The translations under genes were made by a program, and so were the position numbers. The notes below the pieces were generated by a model that saw nothing but the letters and a program-made list of their open reading frames with translations, was not told where the DNA came from and searched no databases. Positions 47,900-57,682 of a DNA stretch of 64,000 nt are shown piece after piece. Each line of letters starts with the position of its first letter. Position 1 is the stretch's first letter. Source of the stretch: Melanopsichium pennsylvanicum (lineage: Eukaryota; Basidiomycota; Ustilaginomycetes; Ustilaginales); the NCBI GenBank assembly GCA_900208305.1, contig OAPG01000001.1, positions 186,001-250,000 of the forward strand, given 5' to 3'.

Positions 47900-50524
47900 A
47901 TGACGCCAGACGAGATCCAGTCGCAGCTCAGCGAGCTCTTCTGCCCACCCTTGGATACAACCCTTGTTGCTGCTATCGCGTACGAGCCAGGACAGACTCT
48001 CCAGAGCGCAAAAGAGGTCTGTGAGATGCTCGCTGCTGCTGCTGCTGTACCCGATAGTAGCGAGGTTAACTTGCCTCCTTCAACGCCTACTCGATCCACT
48101 TCCACTACTTCCGTTACCAGTGCACAAGCCAAGCCTGCTGGCTCGACGGGTGGCGGTACAAGCGCAAGACGAAGAGCCTTTGGCGGCAAACTGACGAATG
48201 AAAATACCTCATCTTTCAGCGACACTGCTCCCTCCTTCTCTCCGTCATCAAAGCTAGCTTCGGCAGTTCCAAACACTGGAAGTAGTCAATCTTCGTCCAC
48301 CAACAACTCCCAGCCCCACTCTCCCCAGAATAGGGCTGCCGACGCACAAACCGTTGAACGCCTCCTATCCGAATGGTGCCTTGTCGATAAATCCTCCCAA
48401 GATATGGACAATCTTCATCTCACTGATGAGGACAATTCGGACACTGAACACCACCACGATAATGAAGAACCTGGCCATTCTCTCCTCTCTACTTGTCACA
48501 TTGCCAGTGAGAAGCTTGTCGCTGCCGAGGCTACCGAGGCTGAACGCGTGGGTGCTCTTTCCGGGTCGCACCAAGTTGATCCGACCACTCTGGCAGCAGG
48601 AGAGTCAGATATCAATAGGGGTAGGCAGGGAAAATGGATGGGAGAGGATGAATTGGATCCAGTGCTTTTCCTTCAACACGCCTTTCCTTCGCGTACGGTG
48701 GAGTTTTTAAAAGAGACGCTAAGTGATTCACATGGAGACGTACAAACCACGGTGGACACAATCATGACAATCGATCTTATCGAGGCCGAGGATGCACGTT
48801 CTGCAACTTCAGCTCAGGTCGACTTAGGGTTGAGTGGAAACAGCAAAAAGGGAGGTGGTTTAGATTACGAAGCACTTGCAAATGGTATTTCATCTACATC
48901 AAACCGATACGAGGACGCCAGTCTCAAAGGCAAAAAGAGAAGGGCTGCCAGAAAGAGACTCCAACAAGAACAGAGATCGGCCGCCACCGGTTTGCTCAGT
49001 AGCGACGCCAGGCCGAGAGGCGGAAAACTCAAGGTGAACCTAACAGACGTTCGTCACGGAGGACCAAGTTCAAATATGCTGCTAAAGAAAGTTGCTCAGC
49101 AAAGTTCTGCACAGAGCTCACGCACATCTTCTCCCATGCCTCAACTGACTGATGAACAGCTGGCAGCCAAGCTCGCAGCGGAAGAACAAGAGGCGGCTAG
49201 AGACCCCAATGCAGATCAAGCGGTCAGAGATAATCAATGGTTACTTACATCGTCAGTCCTCTCGCAATTATCTACACTGTGCGATGTGGAATCGACAAAG
49301 GTGACCAGCGTATACAATGCTTCTAGTTTCAACCTTACGGTCTGCTTTACCAGGCTGTTGGAGCAGGAAGCTGACCGTTATCCCACCTTGACCAGTCTCG
49401 ATGAGGCAGGCGAAGCACCAGCTGGAACTGCGGAAGCCATTGCTACCGCTATTACGGCCATCTGTGGCGTCACGAACGCTGTGGCGGGAAAGGCGTTGAG
49501 AGCGACCAAGGGAAGGCAGGACGCAGCCTTGGACCTGTTGCAACTGCAAAAGCTGGTGCAGCAAGAAGTGGGTGAGGCGGATGCGTTGGATCCCATGGCA
49601 AGATTGAGCGAATTGGGCGCTGCAGAGGTGCCCAAGAGTGTTGAGGCTGAAGGTGCGAAAGGATACGCAGTGGATGCCAGTTCAGGTCAAGGCAAATTCG
49701 CCAAGACCTTCCCTACTCCTTCTCAAGCAGCTTTGGCAAAGGGAACGACCAGCAATGGTGGCGGAGGTGTCTATTCGAACGTCGTCGGTCGCAAAGCGCC
49801 GGGTCCTGTTTCTGGCGCAGCAGCAGCACTTCGTTCTGGATCGGCAGTAGCGTCCGTGTTCCCTGCCAGCTCGGCCTTTGTCGGATCTGCCACTGACGAT
49901 TTGTTGGACGATCCCGTCGCCGTCGAGCGTGGACTCGCATCCAACACCGCGCAATACGACCCCATGCGTCGCATGACAGAGTACCGCCTTGTAGCCGAGG
50001 AATACCGCATGCGCCGCGACGAAGCGCTTCGCAAAGCAGCTTCGGCGTGGAAGACCCAACGAGGAGGAGTTCGCGCGGGTGGCAAGGGTGGAGATGGTGG
50101 TCGAGGCGGTATCGCCTGGCACTATGCAGATGAGGCTCGTCGACTCGATGCAAAGTCGCGTGCTTGGTCGCTCCGCGCTTCGCAGGCGCTTGTGGAAGAT
50201 CGTCGTCGCGCAGCAGTCGGCGTCATTCGCCCCGGCACTCAACCGACAGCAGCGCACACGGTGGCGAGCAACACTATCGACCTCCATGGTGTCACGGTGC
50301 ATGAAGCACTATCGATTGTTCGGGAGCAGGTGACGAGGTGGTACGCCAGACCAGGACCAGGAATGAGCCCGCCACCTTTCAAGGTTGTGACGGGAGTCGG
50401 CAGACACTCGCCGCATCAGATTGCAATTTTACGACCGGCGATTGCCAAGATGCTGGATAGGGAAGGTTGGAGGTATGATGTGGATCACTCGCGAGGAGTG
50501 ATCACTGTGCGCGGGACCAGGTAG
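47900..50524 (+). CDS. CUE-DUF1771-Smr protein, Cue2-like
   Basis: 874 residues, one exon. A CUE-type ubiquitin-binding helical set is at about 245-300 (DPVLFLQHAFPSRTVEFLKETL). Two further helical segments around 425-560 may be UBA/CUE-like. A DUF1771 helix pair (about 690-770) contains YRLVAEEYRMRRDEALRKA and HYADEARRLDAKSRAW. The C-terminal Smr domain has the DLHGVTVHEAL start and the VVTGVGRHSP loop. In yeast, Cue2 of this architecture is the endonuclease that cuts mRNA at collided ribosomes in no-go decay; mammalian N4BP2 is related. The DxH motif thought to act in cleavage is present (DLH). Long Ser/Ala-rich linkers separate the domains. Confidence 0.85.
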   Translation: MTPDEIQSQLSELFCPPLDTTLVAAIAYEPGQTLQSAKEVCEMLAAAAAVPDSSEVNLPPSTPTRSTSTTSVTSAQAKPAGSTGGGTSARRRAFGGKLTNENTSSFSDTAPSFSPSSKLASAVPNTGSSQSSSTNNSQPHSPQNRAADAQTVERLLSEWCLVDKSSQDMDNLHLTDEDNSDTEHHHDNEEPGHSLLSTCHIASEKLVAAEATEAERVGALSGSHQVDPTTLAAGESDINRGRQGKWMGEDELDPVLFLQHAFPSRTVEFLKETLSDSHGDVQTTVDTIMTIDLIEAEDARSATSAQVDLGLSGNSKKGGGLDYEALANGISSTSNRYEDASLKGKKRRAARKRLQQEQRSAATGLLSSDARPRGGKLKVNLTDVRHGGPSSNMLLKKVAQQSSAQSSRTSSPMPQLTDEQLAAKLAAEEQEAARDPNADQAVRDNQWLLTSSVLSQLSTLCDVESTKVTSVYNASSFNLTVCFTRLLEQEADRYPTLTSLDEAGEAPAGTAEAIATAITAICGVTNAVAGKALRATKGRQDAALDLLQLQKLVQQEVGEADALDPMARLSELGAAEVPKSVEAEGAKGYAVDASSGQGKFAKTFPTPSQAALAKGTTSNGGGGVYSNVVGRKAPGPVSGAAAALRSGSAVASVFPASSAFVGSATDDLLDDPVAVERGLASNTAQYDPMRRMTEYRLVAEEYRMRRDEALRKAASAWKTQRGGVRAGGKGGDGGRGGIAWHYADEARRLDAKSRAWSLRASQALVEDRRRAAVGVIRPGTQPTAAHTVASNTIDLHGVTVHEALSIVREQVTRWYARPGPGMSPPPFKVVTGVGRHSPHQIAILRPAIAKMLDREGWRYDVDHSRGVITVRGTR

Positions 50525-50686
50525 ACTTTTATCTGACTTTTGCTCCATCGTCGTTTGACATTCCTTTCTCAAACCAGCAATGCCTTATGCTACCATAGAG
50601 ATGACATACGCACGTGTTTGGTTGACCTTGTGTCTGTGTTAAGGACGGGCTGCTGAGAACACAACGAGAATATAATGAGATGAACT

Positions 50687-51640
50687 TCAATCGGTCAAGG
50701 CATCAAGCCATTCGACAACAGCCTTGTCTAAACCATCGAGCGCCTGATTGGAGCGGTAAAAGTGATCTGCTCCTTGAATTACCACGTGGTGGAATGTCGA
50801 CCCGCCGATCTGGGCCTTCTGTCGATCTTGCGTGCCTTCAGCCTCTAGCTCGGCTCTGATGGGCGATGCAGCTATGGAGCTACACTCGTTTGTCCAAGTC
50901 TGATAGGTTGCAAGACCAGTGAACTGATCTTGATCACCGTATATTGTGATAATGTGACTGGAGACTGGCTGTGCAGCACCATCGTTGCTTGGTGTGGATT
51001 CGGCTACTCTCGAAGCAGCCTTGACTTCTCGCTCATCTAGTACCGTTCGATTGTTGCCACCAGGCGTTGTCGTGCTGGCGAGGAGCTTGTTAAAGGCGTT
51101 TGTATATGATTTGGTGGTGAAAAAGCTGAGTGCCCACGTCACACCTGCTGGAAAACTGAGCAAAATGTATCGCGGTCTGTTGCCACCCCTGAATTGTCTC
51201 AAATCGTAAATTGCTGGTGGTACTCTGACTGTGCTTGCATACAAGCTGCCTGCCGAGTAGCCAGCGATGATGAGCTGAGCGGCAGTGGTGTGTGGAAAAT
51301 CGAGGCAGAAATTGTCGACGCACTTTGAGACAATCTCCTGAAAGTCACTGCATTCGGATCGGCCGGTCCAGCTTGCGGAACCGCCCGACTTGCCAACGCC
51401 GCGAGAGTTGAAACGCACCACTCGGACATATGCGTGCGTCAAGAGAAGCGATGCGAGGTGAGTAACAATTGGGTCATCGAGCGATCCTCCGAGTCGACCA
51501 AATGGGTGGGCGATGATGGCGAGACCTCTGCAAGAGGAAGAAGTGCCCAGGGATGGTGGGTCTTGGACGACAGACTGGAGGTAGACGTGACCATTTTCTA
51601 GTGCGATCGGCAGAGAGGTTGGAACTGGATGGCGCGGCAT
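50687..51640 (-). CDS. Alpha/beta hydrolase, COG2945-like
   Basis: 317 residues from the ATG at 51640. Upstream sequence back to 51709 looks like a short leader intron (GTACGT...GCAG) rather than coding. Features are IAHPFGRLGGSLDDP, an FNSRGVGKSGG strand-loop, the nucleophile in AGYSAGSLYAS, the acid in GDQDQFTG and the histidine in GADHFYR near the end. This spacing is that of small cytosolic hydrolases with unknown substrates. Convergent with the Cue2-like gene, 162 bp between stops. Confidence 0.8.
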   Translation of the reverse strand: MPRHPVPTSLPIALENGHVYLQSVVQDPPSLGTSSSCRGLAIIAHPFGRLGGSLDDPIVTHLASLLLTHAYVRVVRFNSRGVGKSGGSASWTGRSECSDFQEIVSKCVDNFCLDFPHTTAAQLIIAGYSAGSLYASTVRVPPAIYDLRQFRGGNRPRYILLSFPAGVTWALSFFTTKSYTNAFNKLLASTTTPGGNNRTVLDEREVKAASRVAESTPSNDGAAQPVSSHIITIYGDQDQFTGLATYQTWTNECSSIAASPIRAELEAEGTQDRQKAQIGGSTFHHVVIQGADHFYRSNQALDGLDKAVVEWLDALTD

Positions 51641-51849
51641 GATTGCCTGCAAAATATGCGGTGGGTATGATTTCAAGAGGTGGTTGTTGACGTACCAATG
51701 GTGGATCAAGATGACAGGAAGGGAAGACTAGAATGCGAGTGAGGATATGATGGTTATGGCAGGCGAGTCAAGAACATAGTGAAAGACAGTATGCGGGGCA
51801 GATGCACGGGGGGTTTTTTTTTTGTCGTGTGTAGCTTGAATACCTCGAA

Positions 51850-52354
51850 TTACCACTGTGGCTGAATACGGTTAATGAGATTTCGCATTCCGCCTTTGCT
51901 CGCTAACGTCTTTTGTCCATGAAACGTCGCAAACTTGTCGTATGCCTCCATCGTTCCGTCACTTGTCAAGACAATCTTCCCGTTCATGTTGCCTGTTGGA
52001 TCATGTATATGCAGGATGCTACCACTCAAAGCTGCCAGGCATGCTTTTACTGATACTTGCCGACTGTGTCTTGCTTGCTTGCTTCCCTGTCCCTTTCTCT
52101 TGCGCACCTGAACCCCATCGCTCTCTCCAGCATTCGAGCTCCTCCTTCCAGAGCGTCTTTACGCAAGGGTCACAGCTGCTTCCACAGCATTCGTCTGGCT
52201 TCGGCGGTGGTGGAGGATCATCATAAGCTCTGGATGCTGCTTTAATCAACTGCTTCTTGCGGACATTTGCGATCTTTCTTTTCGTCAAGATGGACGGAAG
52301 TGTCTCTAAGTCCTCGTACACCGGCTCTGGAGCCTTGTTGACTGTCCACAGCAT
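51850..52354 (-). CDS. Oxidoreductase-like domain protein (PF09791 type)
   Basis: Proposed two exons, 52354-52057 and 51992-51850 (intron 64 bp), 146 residues. The core DDPPPPPKPDECCGSSCDPC, followed by VKTLWKEELECWRER, is the Pro-rich/cysteine motif of the oxidoreductase-like family (human OXLD1, a mitochondrial protein). The cysteines CC-x3-C-x2-C may bind metal or a cofactor; no reaction is established. Without splicing the frame ends at 52019, giving 111 residues. The second exon (GKIVLTSDGTMEAYDKFATF) is inferred from frame continuity only. The first ~45 residues may aid mitochondrial targeting. Confidence 0.72.
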
Positions 52355-52690
52355 GGTGGAATATGGGACCGTGGCGGTTGATGAGGGCGTGATGATGGTT
52401 GCAACTGAAAAGGCAAGGCTTGGAAATTCAGGGTCTTGTCGGAACAAGTGGGGCGAGCCGGTTAGGACCGAGTTCAAAGGTCAAGAATATTGTGAGGTGT
52501 TGGTTTCGAGTGCATTGTCTAAAACCCACACACCTTACCGCGTGGTCGGTAAATCTATCTTGGTTTTGACCACCACGCAACACACTCCTCACTTCCGGCC
52601 TTGGTTGAACAATCATTCTTGGCAAATTCGGCTCTGGTGTCACTTTCACCATCATCGCTCCACATTACCACCTTGCATGGACCATACAAG
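52355..52690. other. Divergent spacer
   Basis: 336 bp between divergent starts. No element recognised. Confidence 0.45.
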
Positions 52691-54022
52691 ATGATCACGA
52701 GTCAAGTTGGCTCCTCTTCTCGGTCTGAACAACATTGCTATCCACCATCACTGGATCCAACTCACATTACGCATACACAGCAGACCGACAAATTCGATGC
52801 AGCACTCGAGCCAAACACGATCAGCTATCTGGTCCACACAGAGACAAATGGCATCAGTGATCTTCGCTTGCAGGTCAGTCAAGAAGCTTCGTCCAGTAAA
52901 GAGCCGCTTCGCCCTATCTACTTCCGCGAACGTTTTCTATCAGAGCACAATGAGATCGTGGACAACATTCTTGATGCCAACACCGCGCGCATATGCTGGA
53001 GTATTCATCGGCCGACAAGAGGATGGTATCTTTACCTTCGTAGTCCTGTGCTGCCACAAGGTACAGCCATCTCGATACGAGGAGGCGAGACCTACAAGGA
53101 TGACCCAACAGCTTCGCCTTTGACGTTTTCAGTCAATACCAAGGTGCGAATGCAGCCTCTGAGTCGAGTTCGATCTCGCATCAATCATGAACCCAAGGAC
53201 TTGCCTTTGGAAACGAGACAACCGGCGCATTATGAAACAAGCGTCGATCATTCGGGCCCGGAGCGAGCGTTACAGGTTGGACAGTATAGCCAAGAATCGA
53301 CCAAGGAAGACGTTGTTTTAGCAGTGACAGGCAGGGAAAACCGTAAAACAATGTCCGGTGGCCATGCTCGACGCCGAAGTGGTGCGACCGGCTCGGGCTC
53401 CCATATACCCGACTTGCGGCATCCTTCGAAGCGTCCAAGCTCAGCCGTGATGAATGCCCCAATGATCCCAGAGGTCGAAGATGAGGATGCCACTGCACCC
53501 ATTCTATCTACCGACGCATCACTATCACGCCTTGCCATCCCCGCAACCACCAACACCGCCTCCTCCGCTGCTTCATCCCCATTATCAGCCGGAGGAGATC
53601 GCCCCTATTCACCCACACAACCATCTTCCTCCACCTTCCCCGCCAATCCTCTTTTGCCTCGCACATCCACCTTTGTAGTCACCGAAAGCAAAGCTCCAAC
53701 GAAGCAAAGTTGGGCTCGATGGGCATGTTCCATTCTTCCCTCCGAAATTCGTCCTAATCTGTCGTTGGATGGTGACAAGAGCTTCAGCCTGTTTTGGACT
53801 GATGCGCCGGGTGAAATTGGTAATGGATGGGTGGAGGTGGTAAAGTTTGAAGATCAGAGTGGAAGGTGGATGTGGAATTCGCATACAAGGGGAAGATTGA
53901 CACTGCAAACGAGCGCGGCGCAAGCAGTGGGGTTGGAGCAGGAGTTTTGGGTCGCTGTCGCCTTGGCATACGTACAATTTCTGGAGGAAAAAGATGCGTA
54001 CGATGCTGCTAGGGACGCCTAG
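52691..54022 (+). CDS. Conserved-looking protein of unknown function
   Basis: 443 residues from the ATG at 52691; the frame extends 30 residues further only with TTG. No family is recognised. Two ordered-looking parts flank a Ser/Pro-rich disordered middle. The first, at about 70-160, has PIYFRERFLSEHNEIVDNIL and RGWYLYLRSPVLPQG. The second, at about 355-443, has LDGDKSFSLFWTDAPGEIG, WVEVVKFEDQSGRWMW and a final AVALAYVQFLEEKDAYDAA helix. The Trp/Tyr-rich strands suggest beta-sandwich or PH-like modules, but this is a guess. No signal peptide or membrane segment. It is probably expressed, given the clean long frame. Confidence 0.7.
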   Translation: MITSQVGSSSRSEQHCYPPSLDPTHITHTQQTDKFDAALEPNTISYLVHTETNGISDLRLQVSQEASSSKEPLRPIYFRERFLSEHNEIVDNILDANTARICWSIHRPTRGWYLYLRSPVLPQGTAISIRGGETYKDDPTASPLTFSVNTKVRMQPLSRVRSRINHEPKDLPLETRQPAHYETSVDHSGPERALQVGQYSQESTKEDVVLAVTGRENRKTMSGGHARRRSGATGSGSHIPDLRHPSKRPSSAVMNAPMIPEVEDEDATAPILSTDASLSRLAIPATTNTASSAASSPLSAGGDRPYSPTQPSSSTFPANPLLPRTSTFVVTESKAPTKQSWARWACSILPSEIRPNLSLDGDKSFSLFWTDAPGEIGNGWVEVVKFEDQSGRWMWNSHTRGRLTLQTSAAQAVGLEQEFWVAVALAYVQFLEEKDAYDAARDA

Positions 54023-54190
54023 CCCTCTCGTCCTCATGATCGAAAATCACTACTGTTGCATCTCCTCACACTCCCGCTTTTGCAAACAATACATGACGCA
54101 ATTCTAGATCTCATCCATTTGTCCTATCGTTCAACTTCTTGCATTGCATCCCGGTAATTCATAAACAGTACAAATAGGCTATGTTCGTGC

Positions 54191-55222
54191 TCAGTGAAAT
54201 CTGCCAGGAACAACAGGCAAACTGGCCTGCAATCCACCATCCACGGGAAGCGCAACACCGTTGACATAACTTGCCTCGTCACTAGCCAAGAATGTGACAG
54301 CGTTAGCGATCTCCTGTGCTACACCGTACCTTGCAGTTGGGTTCAACTGACCAATCTTACCTGCGGTTCCCCTCTCTCTAGCCATTTCGAATGTAGGCAT
54401 GGTCATGCCCGTCTCGATCAATCCGGGACACACTGTATTGACTCTAACATTGGTCCTCTGCAACTGCCAAGATGTTGTCTGAGCCAGACTGATGACTGCA
54501 GCCTTGGATGCCGAGTAGTCGACCGATCCTGCACCAGAACGAAGACCAGCGACACTGGCGGTCATGATGATGGAACCTGACGACTCGGGTTTGTGTTGCG
54601 GGTGGGTTTTGAGCATGGCTGCGGATGCATATTTGCAGGCGAGGAAGCACGATGTGACGTTGATATGGTGGGTGGTTTCGAGATCTTCTACGTCAGTAGC
54701 GATGATAGGGGCACCAGTGGCACGTGCGGCGTTGGCGAAGAAAATGTCGAGATGCCCATTGTCAGAAATGGCTTGATCGATGATCGAGGTGATCGAAGAC
54801 TCGTCGGCTGCGTCAGAAGCGATGGCGGTGCAGCCAACGTCGGGGTAGCGTTTATTGATGGTATGCTTAAGCGAAGGTAGGTTCTCGTCGTCAATGTCGC
54901 ACACATATATGTGCTTGACACCTTCGTGGGCGAATTGAAGCGCCGTGGCACGACTGCGTTACGGGGGTTACAGAGACAGAGAGGTACACGAGGAAAGACG
55001 AGAATCAGTATAGGCCAGATTGCGATAGACCAGAGAGCAGAGAGAAAGAAATTTGAGTGCATACCCGATACCAGAAAGACTACCGCATCCAGTGATGATG
55101 GCAACCTTGCCCGAAAGACGACCGGAACGAGGACGTTTGTCGAGATGGTTTCGAATTCGGTCGAGACGCTCGAGGGTAGCTGTGTAGGCTGCTTTCTGCT
55201 GTTCTTCTTTGTTTTGAACCAT
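54191..55222 (-). CDS. Short-chain dehydrogenase/reductase
   Basis: Two exons, 55222-55065 and 54953-54191 (intron 111 bp, GTATGC...GCAG), 306 residues. Classical SDR signatures are the NAD(P) loop TGCGSLSGIGRA completed across the intron, an acidic VCDIDDE after beta-2 that favours NAD, ANAAR (variant of NNAG), the catalytic Ser in MTASVAGLRSG, and YSASK. A C-terminal block GVALPVDGGL is usual. The first ~35 residues are a charged helix not seen in most SDRs. Substrate unknown. Confidence 0.9.
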
Positions 55223-55573
55223 GTTTTCTCTTCTATTGATATCGATACGAAAGCGGAGCTGGCGAAAAGTGATGGAAGAGTGGTAAGAAAAAACGAGGTA
55301 AGCACGTTGCCGTCCTCGAACGAGGTGTTGAGGCATACGAAATGCGGGGAGCGTCAATAGGGAAGGATGCGAAACCTACGCTCTAACCGGAAGGATATTG
55401 CAATGGTCGGGTTAAAAAGATGCCGGACCCTTTTTAATCTTGGTCATTGTTAGACCGCATATCTATTTGGAAAAGCTTCGAAAAATGCGGAGGTGCTAGC
55501 GATGGCCCGGGCGCGCCATTCAGGGTCCTGCACTGCGCTTCAGAACTGCATGGCCGAGACCCTGGCTATAGCT
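55223..55573. other. Spacer
   Basis: 351 bp, nothing coding recognised; promoter side of the leftward dehydrogenase. Confidence 0.45.
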
Positions 55574-55807
55574 CTAAACACGGATGGACCGTCGCATCTT
55601 GGTCAGAACGAGCTTGGAGGTAGCATCAAGCACGCCTGTTAAGCTCAAAGACACGATCACAGCGAGTCCCAGCTGAGCCTTAATATTTCGAAGCTCAGAA
55701 GGGGATGATGCATCTCGGTCAAATGCGAGCCAAAGATATGATATGAAGATAACACACACGACCTTGTCAGAACGCGTCCCGAGGATCCGACGGCTGAGCA
55801 GCTGCAT
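55574..55807 (-). CDS. Hypothetical small membrane protein
   Basis: 77 residues from an ATG at 55807. Two hydrophobic stretches (VCVIFISYLWLAF and GLAVIVSLSLTGVLDA) are separated by a charged loop, and the C-terminus is basic (TKMRRSIRV). Divergent from uracil phosphoribosyltransferase with 201 bp between starts. No family recognised. The neat two-helix layout makes it more credible than chance frames nearby, but expression is unproven. Confidence 0.38.
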   Translation of the reverse strand: MQLLSRRILGTRSDKVVCVIFISYLWLAFDRDASSPSELRNIKAQLGLAVIVSLSLTGVLDATSKLVLTKMRRSIRV

Positions 55808-56008
55808 CGGAACGTGACCCTGCTCCTCATCAACACACTCCGCGCTAGCCTCTTTATCTTGGTTACCTCTTTCCGCTTCCCATCCTCATTTCAGCTCCAG
55901 AAGCTAAATTGTCGTTCATATTCACCATCATCGTAATCCGTGACGAGCTGCTCTTTCTCGCTTCCCAACCATCCGCTTCCAACAGCTGCTAGTGTTCGAT
56001 CGCTTCCA

Positions 56009-56877
56009 ATGTCAAGCTCTAAAGTCCACGTCGTTCAGCATCCACTCATCTCACATCACCTGGCCAATCTGCGCCTAGCTGATGCATCGCCTAAGGGTAA
56101 ATTTCCTCACAATTCCACCTCTCATTTCGTGAAGTGCTATATATTGACACTGCCCTTCCCCCTTATACTCTCCTTTTTGGACTTGGTGCGGCAGAGTTCC
56201 GTTCTTTAGTAGCAAACATTTCGACGATCCTCTGCATCGAAGCATCTCGTACTCTGCCTATCAGGCATGTGCAAGGCCAGGGTCCACTTGCTACTTTTCA
56301 GGGCGAGCAGCTCTCCGAGCGTATCGGTCTCGTCCCCATTCTTCGCGCTGGTCTTGGCATGACAGAGGCCTGTCTCGACCTGCTTCCCGAAAACACCTCT
56401 GTGCTGCACATCGGTCTTTTCAGGGAAAAGGTTTCGCTACAACCCGTTGAATATTACAACAAGCTGCCAGCGTCACCAACTGTGGATCAAGTTTTCATCC
56501 TCGATCCCCTCATTGCTACTGGTGGAACGGCTGTGGTAAGTTCATCCACCATTCTCTGCTTTCTTCCTCCACTCTCTTGCCATCTACGATCAATGATGAA
56601 AGCAAACAGTAGCTGACATATATGATCATCTTGTTATCTGCATCCTTCCGCCGAACCGTAGGCGTGTATCCAGATGATTTTGGACTGGGGCGTCCCGGTG
56701 GAGAAGATCAAGTTCCTCTGCGTCCTTGCATCACAAAAAGGATTGGAGCATGTAACAGAGTCAGTGCCAGGGCTAGAGATTTGGATTGGACATATTGACC
56801 CAGAGTTGAGCGAAAGGGGACTGATCTTGCCTGGGTTGGGAGATACTGGCGATAGGCTGTTTGACACTCAGACCTAG
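56009..56877 (+). CDS. FUR1: Uracil phosphoribosyltransferase
   Basis: Three exons, 56009-56096, 56195-56535 and 56662-56877 (introns 98 and 126 bp), 214 residues, the usual length. The cytosolic enzyme makes UMP from uracil and PRPP in pyrimidine salvage and is the step that activates 5-fluorouracil. Family blocks are VPILRAGLGMTEACLDLLP, EYYNKLP, the PRPP loop ILDPLIATGGTA interrupted just after by intron 2, and a C-terminal GLILPGLGDTGDRLF that closes over uracil. Frame is kept through both junctions. The form is closer to bacterial Upp than to the fused uridine-kinase type. Confidence 0.94.
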
Positions 56878-57682
56878 GGCGCCTATCCCGTGGCTTGCAC
56901 TTTTGCTTTTACCTGCCCAACGTTGATTCGACTTCTCCTTGCTGCATCGAGTATTTGCCCTTCGACTGAAGACCTGGCCTGTATGGCGAGGCGAGAGCTG
57001 CAGTATGAACGAATGCAGTTTTGGAGCGATGTTAGCTATACAAGTATAACAGCTTCGATGTTCAAAAAAATGTAGCTTCACCGGAATTTTGCCATTTCTC
57101 CGATCTAGCCACGGGTTGTGAGCTGTTGAATTGCGCTTTCAGCGACTGTCAAGCCCAAAAGAAATTTCATTTGTGCCACCACAAATCCTCCGACTCCGAC
57201 AAAATCCACTTCGTACCCTTGCTGAGAATACTTCTGGCTCCTGAAAACTCTATCGTCTATGATGCCTGATAATGGTGCATAGAAGCCTTGATTGTTGAAA
57301 TGATGACCTTGAGCTTGAGCTCTTTTTCCCAAGCAGTAACTGAGAAGAAGTTGTAAAAAAGCAAAGTCGAACGGGCAACAGCGCATCGAGTTCGAGGGGT
57401 GCTCGCTTAATCTCTCCAACAGAGAAGTTTTTAACTAGCCGCTAAGTTAGTTGGAAGAAGTGAGCGAAACCCTGTTGATCCCCCTCGAGCCCATCCGGAC
57501 TCCCTCGATTTGAGAACGAAGGGTCTATTCATGGGGGAGAGGGGGACAAGGATTCGCACAGTCAATGCAGGCTTCCCCTGGGTGTGCTAGCCTGTCATGA
57601 TCTTTTGATGCCCTTTTCGCTTGTCCTACCACCACCACCACCACCTGCATCGCCACCGACAGGACTGTCATCGATCTTAAAG
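56878..57682. other. Spacer with doubtful small gene
   Basis: 805 bp between two rightward genes. It contains the minus-strand frame at 57105-57386 and, at its right end, the leader of the MFS transporter. Confidence 0.45.
57105..57386 (-). CDS. Hypothetical small, possibly secreted protein
   Basis: 93 residues from an ATG at 57386. The N-terminus has a hydrophobic core (FAFLQLLLSYCLG) ending near AQA, like a signal peptide. The rest includes FNNQGFYAPLSG and a mildly hydrophobic VDFVGVGGFVVAQMKFLLGL. No family recognised and no homologue in the window. Confidence 0.3.
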   Translation of the reverse strand: MRCCPFDFAFLQLLLSYCLGKRAQAQGHHFNNQGFYAPLSGIIDDRVFRSQKYSQQGYEVDFVGVGGFVVAQMKFLLGLTVAESAIQQLTTRG

